The notes beneath the pieces are model-generated. The model worked only from the letters and a program-made list of their open reading frames with translations, ran no database searches and was not told the DNA's origin. A DNA stretch of 13,990 bases from Bordetella parapertussis (lineage in GTDB: Bacteria > Pseudomonadota > Gammaproteobacteria > Burkholderiales > Burkholderiaceae_B), in contig CAMCWG010000040.1 of the NCBI GenBank assembly GCA_945882005.1, positions 1-13,990 of the forward strand, in the 5' to 3' direction. Positions within the stretch are counted from its first letter, which is position 1; each line of letters begins with the position of its first letter. The translations under genes were made by a program, and so were the position numbers. This document shows, one piece after another, positions 1-6,671 of this stretch.

Positions 1-384
1 ATACAACACGGCACCAATCAGCATTCCCGCCACCCCGACCAGCGCATGGACACTGCCTGTTGCCACTGCGGCAACACCAGTGCCCGGGCAGTAGCCATAA
101 AGCACCATCCCCACACCAAAAATTGCGGCACCTACAATGGTTCCGAGCATGTTTGCATCACGGATATGCAACTTCGCCAGACCAACGTCTTTAAGTATCA
201 ACACGCCAACGCCGCCAACAATAATTGCGGTCATCATGACTTTCAGTACGGTGAAATCGCGTAAAAGAAACTGATTCACGATGACGTTATAGCTTGTCAC
301 TTTACCTCTATGCAGCAACCACCCGAACGCAAATCCAAAAACAACTGCAAGAACTAGGGCTGCTTCGCCTTTAATTGGGAACAT
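1..384 (-). CDS. YeeE/YedE family sulfur-compound transporter, partial (C-terminus beyond window)
   Basis: Read from ATG at 384, this frame stays open for 128 codons to the left edge, so the C-terminus is missing. The product is hydrophobic with several membrane segments and carries the YGYCPGTG motif (residues 97-104, Cys99), the conserved cysteine motif of YeeE/YedE (DUF395, TsuA/PmpA-B) proteins. Members of this family import thiosulfate or related reduced sulfur species across the inner membrane by relaying the substrate between cysteines. An AGGAG ribosome site lies 7 bases before the start (392-396). The gene follows another YeeE/YedE gene by 19 bases, so the pair probably forms a two-part transporter in one operon. 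The substrate is inferred from the family, not from this sequence. Confidence 0.85.
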   Translation of the reverse strand, partial: MFPIKGEAALVLAVVFGFAFGWLLHRGKVTSYNVIVNQFLLRDFTVLKVMMTAIIVGGVGVLILKDVGLAKLHIRDANMLGTIVGAAIFGVGMVLYGYCPGTGVAAVATGSVHALVGVAGMLIGAVLY

Positions 385-403
385 GGTTTTTCTCCTGATC
401 TAT

Positions 404-955
404 TTATTTGGTTTGACCTGTGCGAAAGACAATCGCCGCAGTGATGAGACCAGAGGTAAACATCACCATTAGGAATGTCCATCCGACCGCAGCGAGCTGC
501 AACCCTTGCGAGATACCGTTGCCGCTCGTGCAACCTCCCGCCATACGTGCGCCGTACATGGCTAACGCGCCGCCAACAATCGCTGCCGAGTACCGTTTCG
601 CTTTGGAGGGACCAAAGCGCTCGAGCCACACCGTCGGAATCGTTTCAATTACAAACGTGCGAGAAATCAGCGATGAGGCCAGAGCACCGAAAAATGTTCC
701 TATCAGAAACAAGGTGCCGTAGTCGAGTTTCATGACATTGGTTTTCCAATAGGAATTTGTCGATACCGCCTCGGAACCAATGATCGGGCTCATGACGCCA
801 CCCGCGATTTGGCCGATTGAAGTTGTGATGCCAATTGGATTGGCGACCACAACAAAGACGATCCAGCTCAGCACCCCAATGCCAACCCCAACTAGATAGG
901 GCGTCCAGCGCGATGGCTGCCCACTCGCCGGCTTAGTTTGTGATTGATTTGCCAT
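404..955 (-). CDS. YeeE/YedE family inner-membrane transporter subunit
   Basis: A 183-residue membrane protein. After a polar N-terminal tail (about 17 residues) come hydrophobic segments near 20-40, 78-98, 124-140 and 152-176. GARMAGGCTSGNGIS (135-149) is the second hallmark cysteine motif of YeeE/YedE transporters, with Cys142 as the expected substrate-contacting residue. In the form of the motif I know, the residue at position 146 is usually His; here it is Asn. Length fits a half-size (PmpA/PmpB-like) protein rather than the full-length single-chain TsuA type. The AGAGGTG sequence a few bases upstream supports ATG at 955. It is the first gene of the pair, and its upstream region holds an FNR-type site. 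The role as a sulfur-compound importer is inferred from family membership. Confidence 0.85.
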   Translation of the reverse strand: MANQSQTKPASGQPSRWTPYLVGVGIGVLSWIVFVVVANPIGITTSIGQIAGGVMSPIIGSEAVSTNSYWKTNVMKLDYGTLFLIGTFFGALASSLISRTFVIETIPTVWLERFGPSKAKRYSAAIVGGALAMYGARMAGGCTSGNGISQGLQLAAVGWTFLMVMFTSGLITAAIVFRTGQTK

Positions 956-984
956 GTATACACCTCTTAAGTAAACAATTAACT

Positions 985-1038
985 AATATTTTCTTTATAC
1001 GATATATATAAAAATATTTTATTAATTGATAAATTAAT
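985..1038. repeat. AT-rich inverted repeats in the YeeE/YedE leader
   Basis: Two perfect inverted repeats lie here: AATATTTT (985-992) with AAAATATT (1011-1018), and ATTAATT (1021-1027) with AATTAAT (1032-1038). The second overlaps the proposed -10 element and start of transcription. BigR-type sulfide-sensing repressors are known to bind AT-rich palindromes upstream of pmp/YeeE genes, so an operator is possible. In DNA this AT-rich, such repeats can also arise by chance. Confidence 0.4.
1031..1036 (-). promoter_or_regulatory. candidate -10 element of the FNR-dependent promoter
   Basis: The minus strand reads TAATTT, keeping T(-12), A(-11) and T(-7), the most important -10 positions. It lies in exact class II spacing from the FNR-type site centred between 1065 and 1066. 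The leader to ATG 955 would be about 70 bases. Confidence 0.4.
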
Positions 1039-1058
1039 TGGTTTTTAAGGGTTTTGCT

Positions 1059-1072
1059 TTGATAAAAATCAA
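1059..1072 (-). promoter_or_regulatory. FNR/ANR-type binding site
   Basis: The 14-base sequence TTGATAAAAATCAA is an exact match to the FNR/ANR/DNR consensus TTGAT-N4-ATCAA. Because it is a palindrome, direction comes from context. Toward the YeeE/YedE genes, a centre at -41.5 puts TAATTT (1031-1036 on the minus strand) at -12 to -7 and transcription starting near 1024. Toward the plus strand, the corresponding hexamer is a poor TGAGGG. Activation of the transporter genes at low oxygen is therefore the likely role; this is an inference. Confidence 0.7.
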
Positions 1073-1142
1073 GCACATGGCTTTGGATCGGTCTTGAGGG
1101 CTACTTCCACTGGCTACAGGCTAGGCGATTCGCTAACCCAAC

Positions 1143-1171
1143 TTGGTCAAGGCGCGTAGTAATGCGATAAT
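1143..1171 (+). promoter_or_regulatory. candidate sigma70 promoter for the 457-residue protein gene
   Basis: TTGGTC (1143-1148) and GATAAT (1166-1171) are separated by exactly 17 bases, giving a good -35/-10 pair. Transcription would start near 1178 and leave a leader of about 47 bases with GAGG (1211-1214) before ATG 1225. Identified by motif and spacing only. Confidence 0.55.
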
Positions 1172-1224
1172 CCCACTTAGACTGTCTATCTTTACTCACC
1201 TATCAAATTTGAGGCTTTTCGCTC

Positions 1225-2598
1225 ATGACACAACATTTGGATTTGCTAAAAATCGCCCAAGAAGAACAAAACGGCGATCTTTTCAAGATGCTTGACGGTA
1301 TCTACAAGCGCTCTTCGGTCAAGCCCACTGGGTGTCCCGATGCGATCATCTGGGAAGGTGGTAACGCCCAGGGTGGCATCAAGCCTGTTGCACACGCATT
1401 CACCGACATGTTCGCACTGAACGGCACGCTGATGGCACTCGACGTGCTCGGCCTGCCCTTCCTTGGCGTCCCAATGATGGCCCAGTTCCGTCATGACTCC
1501 AAACTTGAGTCGCTGGAATGGTTCGGCAAGCTCGACTACACCGCACTGAAGTGGTCGACGGCAGGCGACTTCATGGTGAACGAAGGCGGCAAAAAGGTTG
1601 TTGTAAACGGCAAATCTGCGAACGCACCTCTGCGCACCGCCGCAGGCGTCTATTGCAACGTGCGGCCTTACGGCGGCATCACCAGCATCCGTTTCATGCC
1701 AGGTCTGCCTTACTCGCAAGACAAAAAGAAATTCAAAGTTGACCCAGCGACCGGCGTGATCCACTCAGAAATGAACACCCCAGGCGTTCGCATGGCTTAC
1801 GCAGCACGTTTGTTCCTGAAGATGGTTCACGAAACAGGTCAGATCGGCCGTGTCGCGACCAAGCCTACCCAGGCTCAGGAAGATGCGATCAACGCTGGCA
1901 TCATGCGTTGGTTGTTGCAGGGTACGAAGTTCAAGCTCAAGCGCCAATATACTGTTGACGCCTATGAAGAGCATCGCGCGAACGTTGATGCAATCGTTGC
2001 CTGCCTGCCAAAAGACTTCAAGGCTGGCATGGAAAACTGGGGTGGTGATATCTACGAGCACATCTCCGACACCAACTTTGGTCTGCTCCTGCATGACATG
2101 ATTCGTCAACGCCCTTGCATCGTTTACGCAACGGACCTCGACGGCGATCGTTTGACCGACCTGATGGCAGACGCACCCGATGTACTGCGCGACTGGGGCC
2201 AGATTGTTCTAGACAAAGTTGGCGCTAACGTTGACATGAAGAAGCTTTGGACAGAGATGGGCTTCACCATGACAAACGGTAAAGACATGACCAGCGTCAT
2301 GTATCGTGTCCACGGTGCACCAATTTACGAACAAACACTGGGCTCAGCAGATGCAATGCTTTTGCGTTTGCTCGACGGTGACGAAACAGTTGGTGGCGAA
2401 AAGCAGCCTTACGATCCACGTATTCACTTCGTTCTGATCAACGAGGCTTACAAAGCTGCTAACCCAGGCAATAAGCAATTGGCCGACTGGCTGGATGCGC
2501 AACTTGCTACCTTCGACAAGATTTATGGTGGCGAGCGTCCACGCTATATCGACGGCTACAAGAAGCTCAAAGCGGCAATTCGTCCTTGGGGCGCCTAA
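1225..2598 (+). CDS. uncharacterised soluble 457-residue protein, probably highly expressed
   Basis: I do not recognise this protein's family and assign no function. It has no signal peptide and no convincing membrane helix (the most hydrophobic stretch is about 63-87), so it should be cytoplasmic. It is rich in aromatic, Gly and charged residues, like a compact enzyme. Possible landmarks are WEGGNAQGG (43-51), a GLPFLGVPMM segment near 76-85 and YATDLDGDR in the second half. Codon choice is strongly biased: 15 of 16 Phe codons are TTC and 16 of 17 Asn codons are AAC, while fbpC nearby uses TTT for 8 of 13 Phe. Such bias usually marks abundant proteins. The start has GAGG 10 bases upstream. 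The gene is monocistronic, with its own promoter candidate and a strong terminator, and is divergent from the YeeE/YedE pair. Confidence 0.9.
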   Translation: MTQHLDLLKIAQEEQNGDLFKMLDGIYKRSSVKPTGCPDAIIWEGGNAQGGIKPVAHAFTDMFALNGTLMALDVLGLPFLGVPMMAQFRHDSKLESLEWFGKLDYTALKWSTAGDFMVNEGGKKVVVNGKSANAPLRTAAGVYCNVRPYGGITSIRFMPGLPYSQDKKKFKVDPATGVIHSEMNTPGVRMAYAARLFLKMVHETGQIGRVATKPTQAQEDAINAGIMRWLLQGTKFKLKRQYTVDAYEEHRANVDAIVACLPKDFKAGMENWGGDIYEHISDTNFGLLLHDMIRQRPCIVYATDLDGDRLTDLMADAPDVLRDWGQIVLDKVGANVDMKKLWTEMGFTMTNGKDMTSVMYRVHGAPIYEQTLGSADAMLLRLLDGDETVGGEKQPYDPRIHFVLINEAYKAANPGNKQLADWLDAQLATFDKIYGGERPRYIDGYKKLKAAIRPWGA

Positions 2599-2608
2599 GC
2601 TGTAATAA

Positions 2609-2632
2609 AAGAGTAAGCGAAAGCTAACTCTT
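2609..2632 (+). other. 3'-untranslated hairpin with GAAA tetraloop
   Basis: AAGAGT.AGC (2609-2618) pairs with GCT.ACTCTT (2623-2632) around a GAAA loop, with one A-A mismatch in the stem. GNRA-type loops are unusually stable in RNA. It starts 11 bases after the stop codon and directly precedes the intrinsic terminator, so the transcript would end in two tandem hairpins. An RNA-stabilising role is possible but unproven. Confidence 0.45.
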
Positions 2633-2636
2633 ACGA

Positions 2637-2675
2637 AAAAAGGCCTCGCTAATGCTTCATTAGCGAGGCCTTTTT
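2637..2675. terminator. bidirectional intrinsic terminator
   Basis: A perfect 14-base-pair stem (2641-2654 with 2658-2671) encloses a 3-base CTT loop and is extended by A:T pairs to 2637/2675. T-tracts follow on both strands: five T on plus and six on minus. It lies between the end of the 457-residue gene and the end of fbpA, two convergent genes, and should stop transcription from both sides. Confidence 0.93.
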
Positions 2676-2707
2676 CTTGCCACAGACATTTTCGATATCT
2701 TTAAGCG

Positions 2708-3826
2708 CTATTTGAAACGCGCTCGATCAAGAATTTTCTGCGCTTCAACTTGGTTGCGTCCCATCGCAGCAACCGAGACGTTTTCCACCTTAAAGTTGCC
2801 AAGCTTGGCGAGGCCTTCGTTCTCAACTTTTACGCTCGTGACCACGGGCCACTCGTTGTTACCATCCGCAAAGTATGCTTGCGCCGCATCACTCGCCAAG
2901 TACTCAAGAAATTTCTTTGCCGCCTCTGGATGTGGAGCATTTTTTGCCACACCGCCACCCGCGATATTAATGTGCGTACCGCTGGTCTGTTGGTTAGGCC
3001 AAACAAAACCAAGCTTTGCGATAAGCGCCTGATCTTCGGGTTTCTTGGACCGCAGCATACGTACAAAATAATAGGAGTTGGTCAAGGCAACACCGCATTC
3101 ACCTGATGCGACTGCTTTAATCTGATCCGTGTCACCGCCTCGTGGCGCACGCGCCATGTTTGCAACCATACCGCGCGCCCAAGCCTCAGTCGCGGGGACA
3201 CCTTCGCGATCAATCATTGCACCAACCAGAGACAGCATATAAGGATGTGATCCTGAGCGTGTACACACCTGCCCTTTATTACGTGGCTCTGCAAGTTTCT
3301 CGTAGCTATCAACATCGCTAGCCTGCATGCGCGCCTTGTTATAAACAATCACGCGCGCACGCGTTGAAAACCCAAACCACTTCACGCCCTCAGGCAAAAC
3401 TTGCGATCGCAGATTTACAGGAATTCGTGCCTCTAAATATTCTGACTTGATCGGTTGAAACAATCCATCTGTCTCAGCGCGCCACAGCCTCGCGGCATCG
3501 ACAAGCAAAATGACATCCGCTGGACTTTTTGCACCTTCACTTTTGAGCCGTTCAATCAGAGCGTTATCGGATGCTTCGATACGATTGATTTTGATGCCGG
3601 TTGATTTTGTGAAGTCGTTGTAGAGCGCTTCGTCTGTTTGATAGTGACGCGCCGAGTACAGGTTGAGCTCGGCGGGCTTATCCGCCCAAGCAAACGACGA
3701 ACACGCGATAGCCGCAAAAACAAACAAGCGTTTGAAACCCTGAAGCGGCCAATTTTCCGCCCGCTGTTTGACAGCGCCTTGGGGGCTGATTTTGCTACTG
3801 ATTTTGCTGCTCATTTTGCTACTCAT
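2708..3826 (-). CDS. fbpA: ferric-iron ABC transporter periplasmic binding protein
   Basis: This is a class of Fe3+-binding protein (FbpA/SfuA/FutA) that captures iron in the periplasm and delivers it to the FbpB permease. The 372-residue product has a secretion signal: a basic start GFKRLF (30-35), a hydrophobic core and a likely cleavage after AWA (46-48). The mature part begins ELNLYSARHYQTDEALYNDF, typical of the family. The tyrosine pair in NSYYFVRM (Tyr252-Tyr253) matches the iron-coordinating tyrosines. The first roughly 30 residues are unusually long and include three tandem M/I-S-S-K units. ATG 3826 has no clear Shine-Dalgarno site and ATG 3814 is an alternative, so the start is uncertain. 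It is downstream of fbpB on the same strand but has its own Fur-controlled promoter. A shared terminator follows. The specificity for Fe3+ is supported by Fur control. Confidence 0.88.
   Translation of the reverse strand: MSSKMSSKISSKISPQGAVKQRAENWPLQGFKRLFVFAAIACSSFAWADKPAELNLYSARHYQTDEALYNDFTKSTGIKINRIEASDNALIERLKSEGAKSPADVILLVDAARLWRAETDGLFQPIKSEYLEARIPVNLRSQVLPEGVKWFGFSTRARVIVYNKARMQASDVDSYEKLAEPRNKGQVCTRSGSHPYMLSLVGAMIDREGVPATEAWARGMVANMARAPRGGDTDQIKAVASGECGVALTNSYYFVRMLRSKKPEDQALIAKLGFVWPNQQTSGTHINIAGGGVAKNAPHPEAAKKFLEYLASDAAQAYFADGNNEWPVVTSVKVENEGLAKLGNFKVENVSVAAMGRNQVEAQKILDRARFK
3791..3826 (-). repeat. three tandem 12-base units at the 5' end of fbpA
   Basis: Read on the minus strand, the unit AT(G/C)AG(T/C)AGCAAA occurs three times from the start codon, encoding MSSK-MSSK-ISSK, and a partial fourth unit follows. 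Being a multiple of three, gain or loss of a unit would keep the frame. It lies ahead of the signal peptide's basic region and may be an expansion outside the functional protein. Confidence 0.75.
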
Positions 3827-3855
3827 TAAAAAGTTCAGTCCGAACGTGTATGAGT

Positions 3856-3884
3856 AGAATACACCAAATGAGAATGATTATCAA
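3856..3884 (-). promoter_or_regulatory. fbpA promoter (-35/-10)
   Basis: On the minus strand TTGATA (3884-3879) and TATTCT (3861-3856) are 17 bases apart, a good sigma70 arrangement. Transcription would begin near 3849, about 23 bases before ATG 3826. The -35 lies within the Fur box, the usual layout for Fur repression. Confidence 0.65.
3869..3883 (-). promoter_or_regulatory. Fur box
   Basis: The minus strand reads TGATAATCATTCTCA, matching 14 of 15 positions of the 7-1-7 Fur consensus TGATAATNATTATCA. It overlaps the -35 of the fbpA promoter and the stop codon of fbpB (3881-3883). Iron-bound Fur would block fbpA transcription when iron is plentiful. Confidence 0.85.
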
Positions 3885-5473
3885 TACCGTTTCGAGCCTG
3901 ACATAGCCCGAGACAGCAAAATGACTGGCACAAGGCCAGCCAGAACAATCGTGAGCGAGGGTAGCGCAAGCTCAGCCAAACGTTCGTCCGCCGCCAACTG
4001 ATACGTCGCCACGGCTAGGGTGTCGAAGTTAAATGGGCGTAAAAGTAGTGTGGCAGGCAACTCCTTCATCACATCGACAAAGACAAATAAACCGGCCGTT
4101 AGCAGACTGCGCTTGAGCAACGGAAAATGAATGTCGCGCATTGCGCGGAAAGGCGTTGCACCGAGTAAAGCAGCCGTTCCGTCCATAGAGGGCGTTATGC
4201 GCGACAACCCCGTCTCGACGCTTTGCAAGCTAGATGACAAAAATCGGATCAGATATGCATAAATGAGTACCCAGGAAGTCGCAGACATAATCCAAGCCGC
4301 TTCAATCAAGCCCAGTAGTGACAAGATCCCGACCGATAGCACTGCGCCCGGCAAAGCGTATCCCAAGCCAAGCAGCCGATTGACCCAGACCAGGGTCCTG
4401 CTCTTGGTTAAGCGCGCCGCATAGGCGAGCGCCACTGCACACGCAACAGAAATCAAAGCTGTGACACACGCGAGCCAAAATGAATTGGTTAGCCACTTGG
4501 CGTAACGAACGTCTATGCTTAGCCCTTGCTGCCATAGAAGATTGATTAACGCGAGTGCGGGGACAATAAATGCACACAAAAGCGTCAACCCGCAAAACCC
4601 AAAAGCCCAAAAGGCTTTGCGTCCTCGTAACGCCTTGGGTAAGACTGCACGCTGAATCACCCCAGAGCTGGCGTAACGCAAGCGCGCCCGATTACTTTGC
4701 TCGATATAAAAAATCAATCCAACAAAAACTAATAAACCCAGCGATAACTGCACCGCGGCTAGGCGATCGCTAAAAGACAACCAAGCTTTGAAAATGCCGG
4801 TAGCAAAGGTCTCCACACCAAAATAAGACACTGCACCGTAATCTGCGAGCACTTCCATAAGCGCAAGCGCCATCCCTGCAAATATTGCAGGTCTTGCCAT
4901 CGGCAACACGAGACGATAAAAAGCTTGCGTGCCACTATAACCAAGCGTTTCAGCTGCCTCGGAGAGTCGGCCGCTACGATCGAGAAAGGCCGTACGGGCA
5001 ATCAAATAAACATAGGGGTACAAACAAAAGGAAAAAGACCACATTGCTCCGCCCAACGAGCGGGGGTCGGGAAAGAACCACAACGTCTCAACGTCGAGCA
5101 TCTGTCGAAGCAAGGTTTGAAGTGGACCCGCAAACTGCAAGACATCAACGAAGAGGTAGGCCATCACATACGTTGGAATAGCCAAGGGCAGAATTAAAGC
5201 CCACTCAAATATTCTTTTGCCAGGAAACTGATAGTTCGCAACCAGCCACGCATTACCAACCCCAAGAATGAAAATACCGGCACCCACACCGATCAAAAGA
5301 ACAAAGGTGGAGACCAGATAATCCCCGAGCACAAACTTCCATAAGTGCAGTAAGGTCCCTTGCGCACCAAGATCGACGGCGCTAGCCCCCCCCTGGGTCT
5401 GAAAAAAGGGAATAAACAGCCCTAACAGTGGTAAGGACAACAGTAAGGCGATCAGGGCAACAACACGATGCAT
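3881..5473 (-). CDS. fbpB: ferric-iron ABC transporter fused permease
   Basis: A 530-residue inner-membrane protein with two consecutive permease domains, the usual size and form of FbpB/SfuB. It should pass Fe3+ from FbpA to the cytoplasm, powered by FbpC. Each half has an EAA-type cytoplasmic loop that docks the ATPase: EAAETLGYSGTQAFYRLVLP (172-191) and GTAALLGATPFRAMRDIHFP (432-451). About a dozen hydrophobic segments are spread along the chain, the first at 4-24. ATG 5473 is the only usual start, because the in-frame upstream codons have no ATG, GTG or TTG before a stop. No Shine-Dalgarno site precedes it; the upstream sequence CCTCCTT is in fact the complement of one. The stop codon lies inside the Fur box of fbpA, 54 bases upstream of that gene. 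Divergent from fbpC by 68 bases. Confidence 0.9.
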   Translation of the reverse strand: MHRVVALIALLLSLPLLGLFIPFFQTQGGASAVDLGAQGTLLHLWKFVLGDYLVSTFVLLIGVGAGIFILGVGNAWLVANYQFPGKRIFEWALILPLAIPTYVMAYLFVDVLQFAGPLQTLLRQMLDVETLWFFPDPRSLGGAMWSFSFCLYPYVYLIARTAFLDRSGRLSEAAETLGYSGTQAFYRLVLPMARPAIFAGMALALMEVLADYGAVSYFGVETFATGIFKAWLSFSDRLAAVQLSLGLLVFVGLIFYIEQSNRARLRYASSGVIQRAVLPKALRGRKAFWAFGFCGLTLLCAFIVPALALINLLWQQGLSIDVRYAKWLTNSFWLACVTALISVACAVALAYAARLTKSRTLVWVNRLLGLGYALPGAVLSVGILSLLGLIEAAWIMSATSWVLIYAYLIRFLSSSLQSVETGLSRITPSMDGTAALLGATPFRAMRDIHFPLLKRSLLTAGLFVFVDVMKELPATLLLRPFNFDTLAVATYQLAADERLAELALPSLTIVLAGLVPVILLSRAMSGSKRY

Positions 5474-5532
5474 CGAAGGAGGCCGCAGGGCTAAAACTCG
5501 GTTTCTGGAAGCAAATCCCAGTTAGTGCGAAA

Positions 5533-5538
5533 ATTATA
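5533..5538 (-). promoter_or_regulatory. candidate -10 element for fbpB
   Basis: The minus strand reads a perfect TATAAT, which would start transcription near 5526, about 53 bases before fbpB ATG 5473. No good -35 hexamer is seen at 16-18 bases, and the place it would occupy lies inside the fbpC coding start. A weak or activator-dependent promoter is possible. Confidence 0.35.
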
Positions 5539-5541
5539 AAG

Positions 5542-6612
5542 ATGAATGAGACACAACCCCTGCTTTTGCTTGAAAACGTCCGAGTCGGTTACCCGCGCCT
5601 AGACGGTCGGGGCTGGATGCCAATCGTCGAAGATTTAAGCCTTAGTCTAGCGCGTGGAGACATCGCCTGCCTTCTTGGCCCGTCGGGCTGTGGGAAATCG
5701 ACTATTTTGAGAGCAATTTGTGGCTTCGAAGCGCTACAAGCAGGCGAAATCAAACTAAATGGCAAGATTGTCAGCTCTTCAAATGTCCAGGTCGCCCCGA
5801 ATTTGCGTCGTGTCGGGATGGTTTTTCAAGACTTTGCCTTATTTCCGCACTTGAATGTTCTAGATAATGTCGTGTTTGGTCTGCGTTCGCTTGCTATCAG
5901 CAAACGCCGCGAGGTCGGTTTAGCCTGGCTCGAGCGCGTGTCCCTTGCCGACAAGGCACAAGCCTATCCGCATGAACTCAGTGGCGGGCAGCAACAACGG
6001 GTTGCACTGGCACGTGCCATGGCTCCAGAGCCAGACCTGATTTTGTTGGATGAGCCCTTCTCAAGCCTTGACATCGATTTGCGCGAGCGCCTCGCGGCAG
6101 AAATGCGAGACATTCTTAAGACTAATGGCGTGACCGCGCTACTAGTCACGCACGACCAGTTCGAAGCCTTCGCTCTTGCGGATCACATTGGAGTGATGTC
6201 ACAAGGCCGGATGGTGCAATGGGATACGCCTTACGATCTCTACCATGAGCCGAGCAGTCGCTATGTTGCTGACTTTATCGGGCGTGGCGTGTTTGTACCG
6301 GGGACGATTCAGCAGGGTGCGACGGTAGAGATCGAACTCGGTAGGTTGCAACTAGACAATGATCATCATGATCCTGTCGGCACAGTTGTCGACGTTCTGC
6401 TTCGCGCCGACGACATCCAGCACGACGACACGAGCCCGTTGTTAGCAACGGTCTTACGCAAGACTTTCCGGGGTGCAGATTTTCTCTACACCTTACGTCT
6501 GGATTCAGGTCTTGAGCTGGTTGCCTATGTCCCGAGCCACCACGATCACGCTGTTGGTGAAAAGATCGGCATTCGCTTAGGCGTCGATCACGTGGTGACC
6601 TTTCCAACATAA
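5542..6612 (+). CDS. fbpC: ferric-iron ABC transporter ATP-binding protein
   Basis: A 356-residue ABC ATPase that powers the FbpB permease from the cytoplasmic face. All nucleotide-binding motifs are intact: Walker A GPSGCGKST (46-54), Q-loop Gln96 in VFQDFALFPHL, signature LSGGQ (146-150), Walker B LILLDE (166-171) and H-loop His204. After about residue 250 comes a C-terminal regulatory (TOBE-like) region, as in iron and molybdate importers. The frame is open upstream to 5428, but that extension lies antisense to fbpB and the family starts near ATG 5542. No good ribosome site precedes this ATG (only AAAG), so the start is likely but not certain. It diverges from fbpB across 68 bases, whereas fbpC usually follows fbpB. 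No Fur box is seen in the shared gap. Confidence 0.88.
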   Translation: MNETQPLLLLENVRVGYPRLDGRGWMPIVEDLSLSLARGDIACLLGPSGCGKSTILRAICGFEALQAGEIKLNGKIVSSSNVQVAPNLRRVGMVFQDFALFPHLNVLDNVVFGLRSLAISKRREVGLAWLERVSLADKAQAYPHELSGGQQQRVALARAMAPEPDLILLDEPFSSLDIDLRERLAAEMRDILKTNGVTALLVTHDQFEAFALADHIGVMSQGRMVQWDTPYDLYHEPSSRYVADFIGRGVFVPGTIQQGATVEIELGRLQLDNDHHDPVGTVVDVLLRADDIQHDDTSPLLATVLRKTFRGADFLYTLRLDSGLELVAYVPSHHDHAVGEKIGIRLGVDHVVTFPT

Positions 6613-6618
6613 ATACCT

Positions 6619-6633
6619 TGCGAGCCCCTCGCA
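6619..6633. repeat. short inverted repeat after fbpC
   Basis: TGCGAG (6619-6624) and CTCGCA (6628-6633) flank a 3-base loop just after the fbpC stop. No T-tract follows, so it is not a standard intrinsic terminator. Confidence 0.4.
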
Positions 6634-6671
6634 CCGACCCTGTACAGACAAACCCTAGGTTCCCAGCTTAA

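Noticed and set aside
46..264. Plus-strand frames inside the YeeE/YedE genes and other antisense frames across the window
   Set aside because: They are opposite to clear family members, lack ribosome sites and encode low-complexity or Cys/His/Arg-rich sequence typical of shadow frames.
3846..3864. GTGTAT/ATACAC inverted repeat as a separate operator near fbpA
   Set aside because: It is short and overlaps the -10; the Fur box already accounts for regulation and there is no independent support.
5535..5540. TATAAA as a plus-strand -10 giving a leaderless fbpC transcript
   Set aside because: It ends one base before the G preceding ATG 5542, too close for transcription to start at the A of that codon.
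5428..5541. N-terminal extension of the fbpC frame by 38 residues
   Set aside because: It runs antisense to the start of fbpB, has no similarity to ABC ATPases, and the ATPase fold starts soon after ATG 5542.
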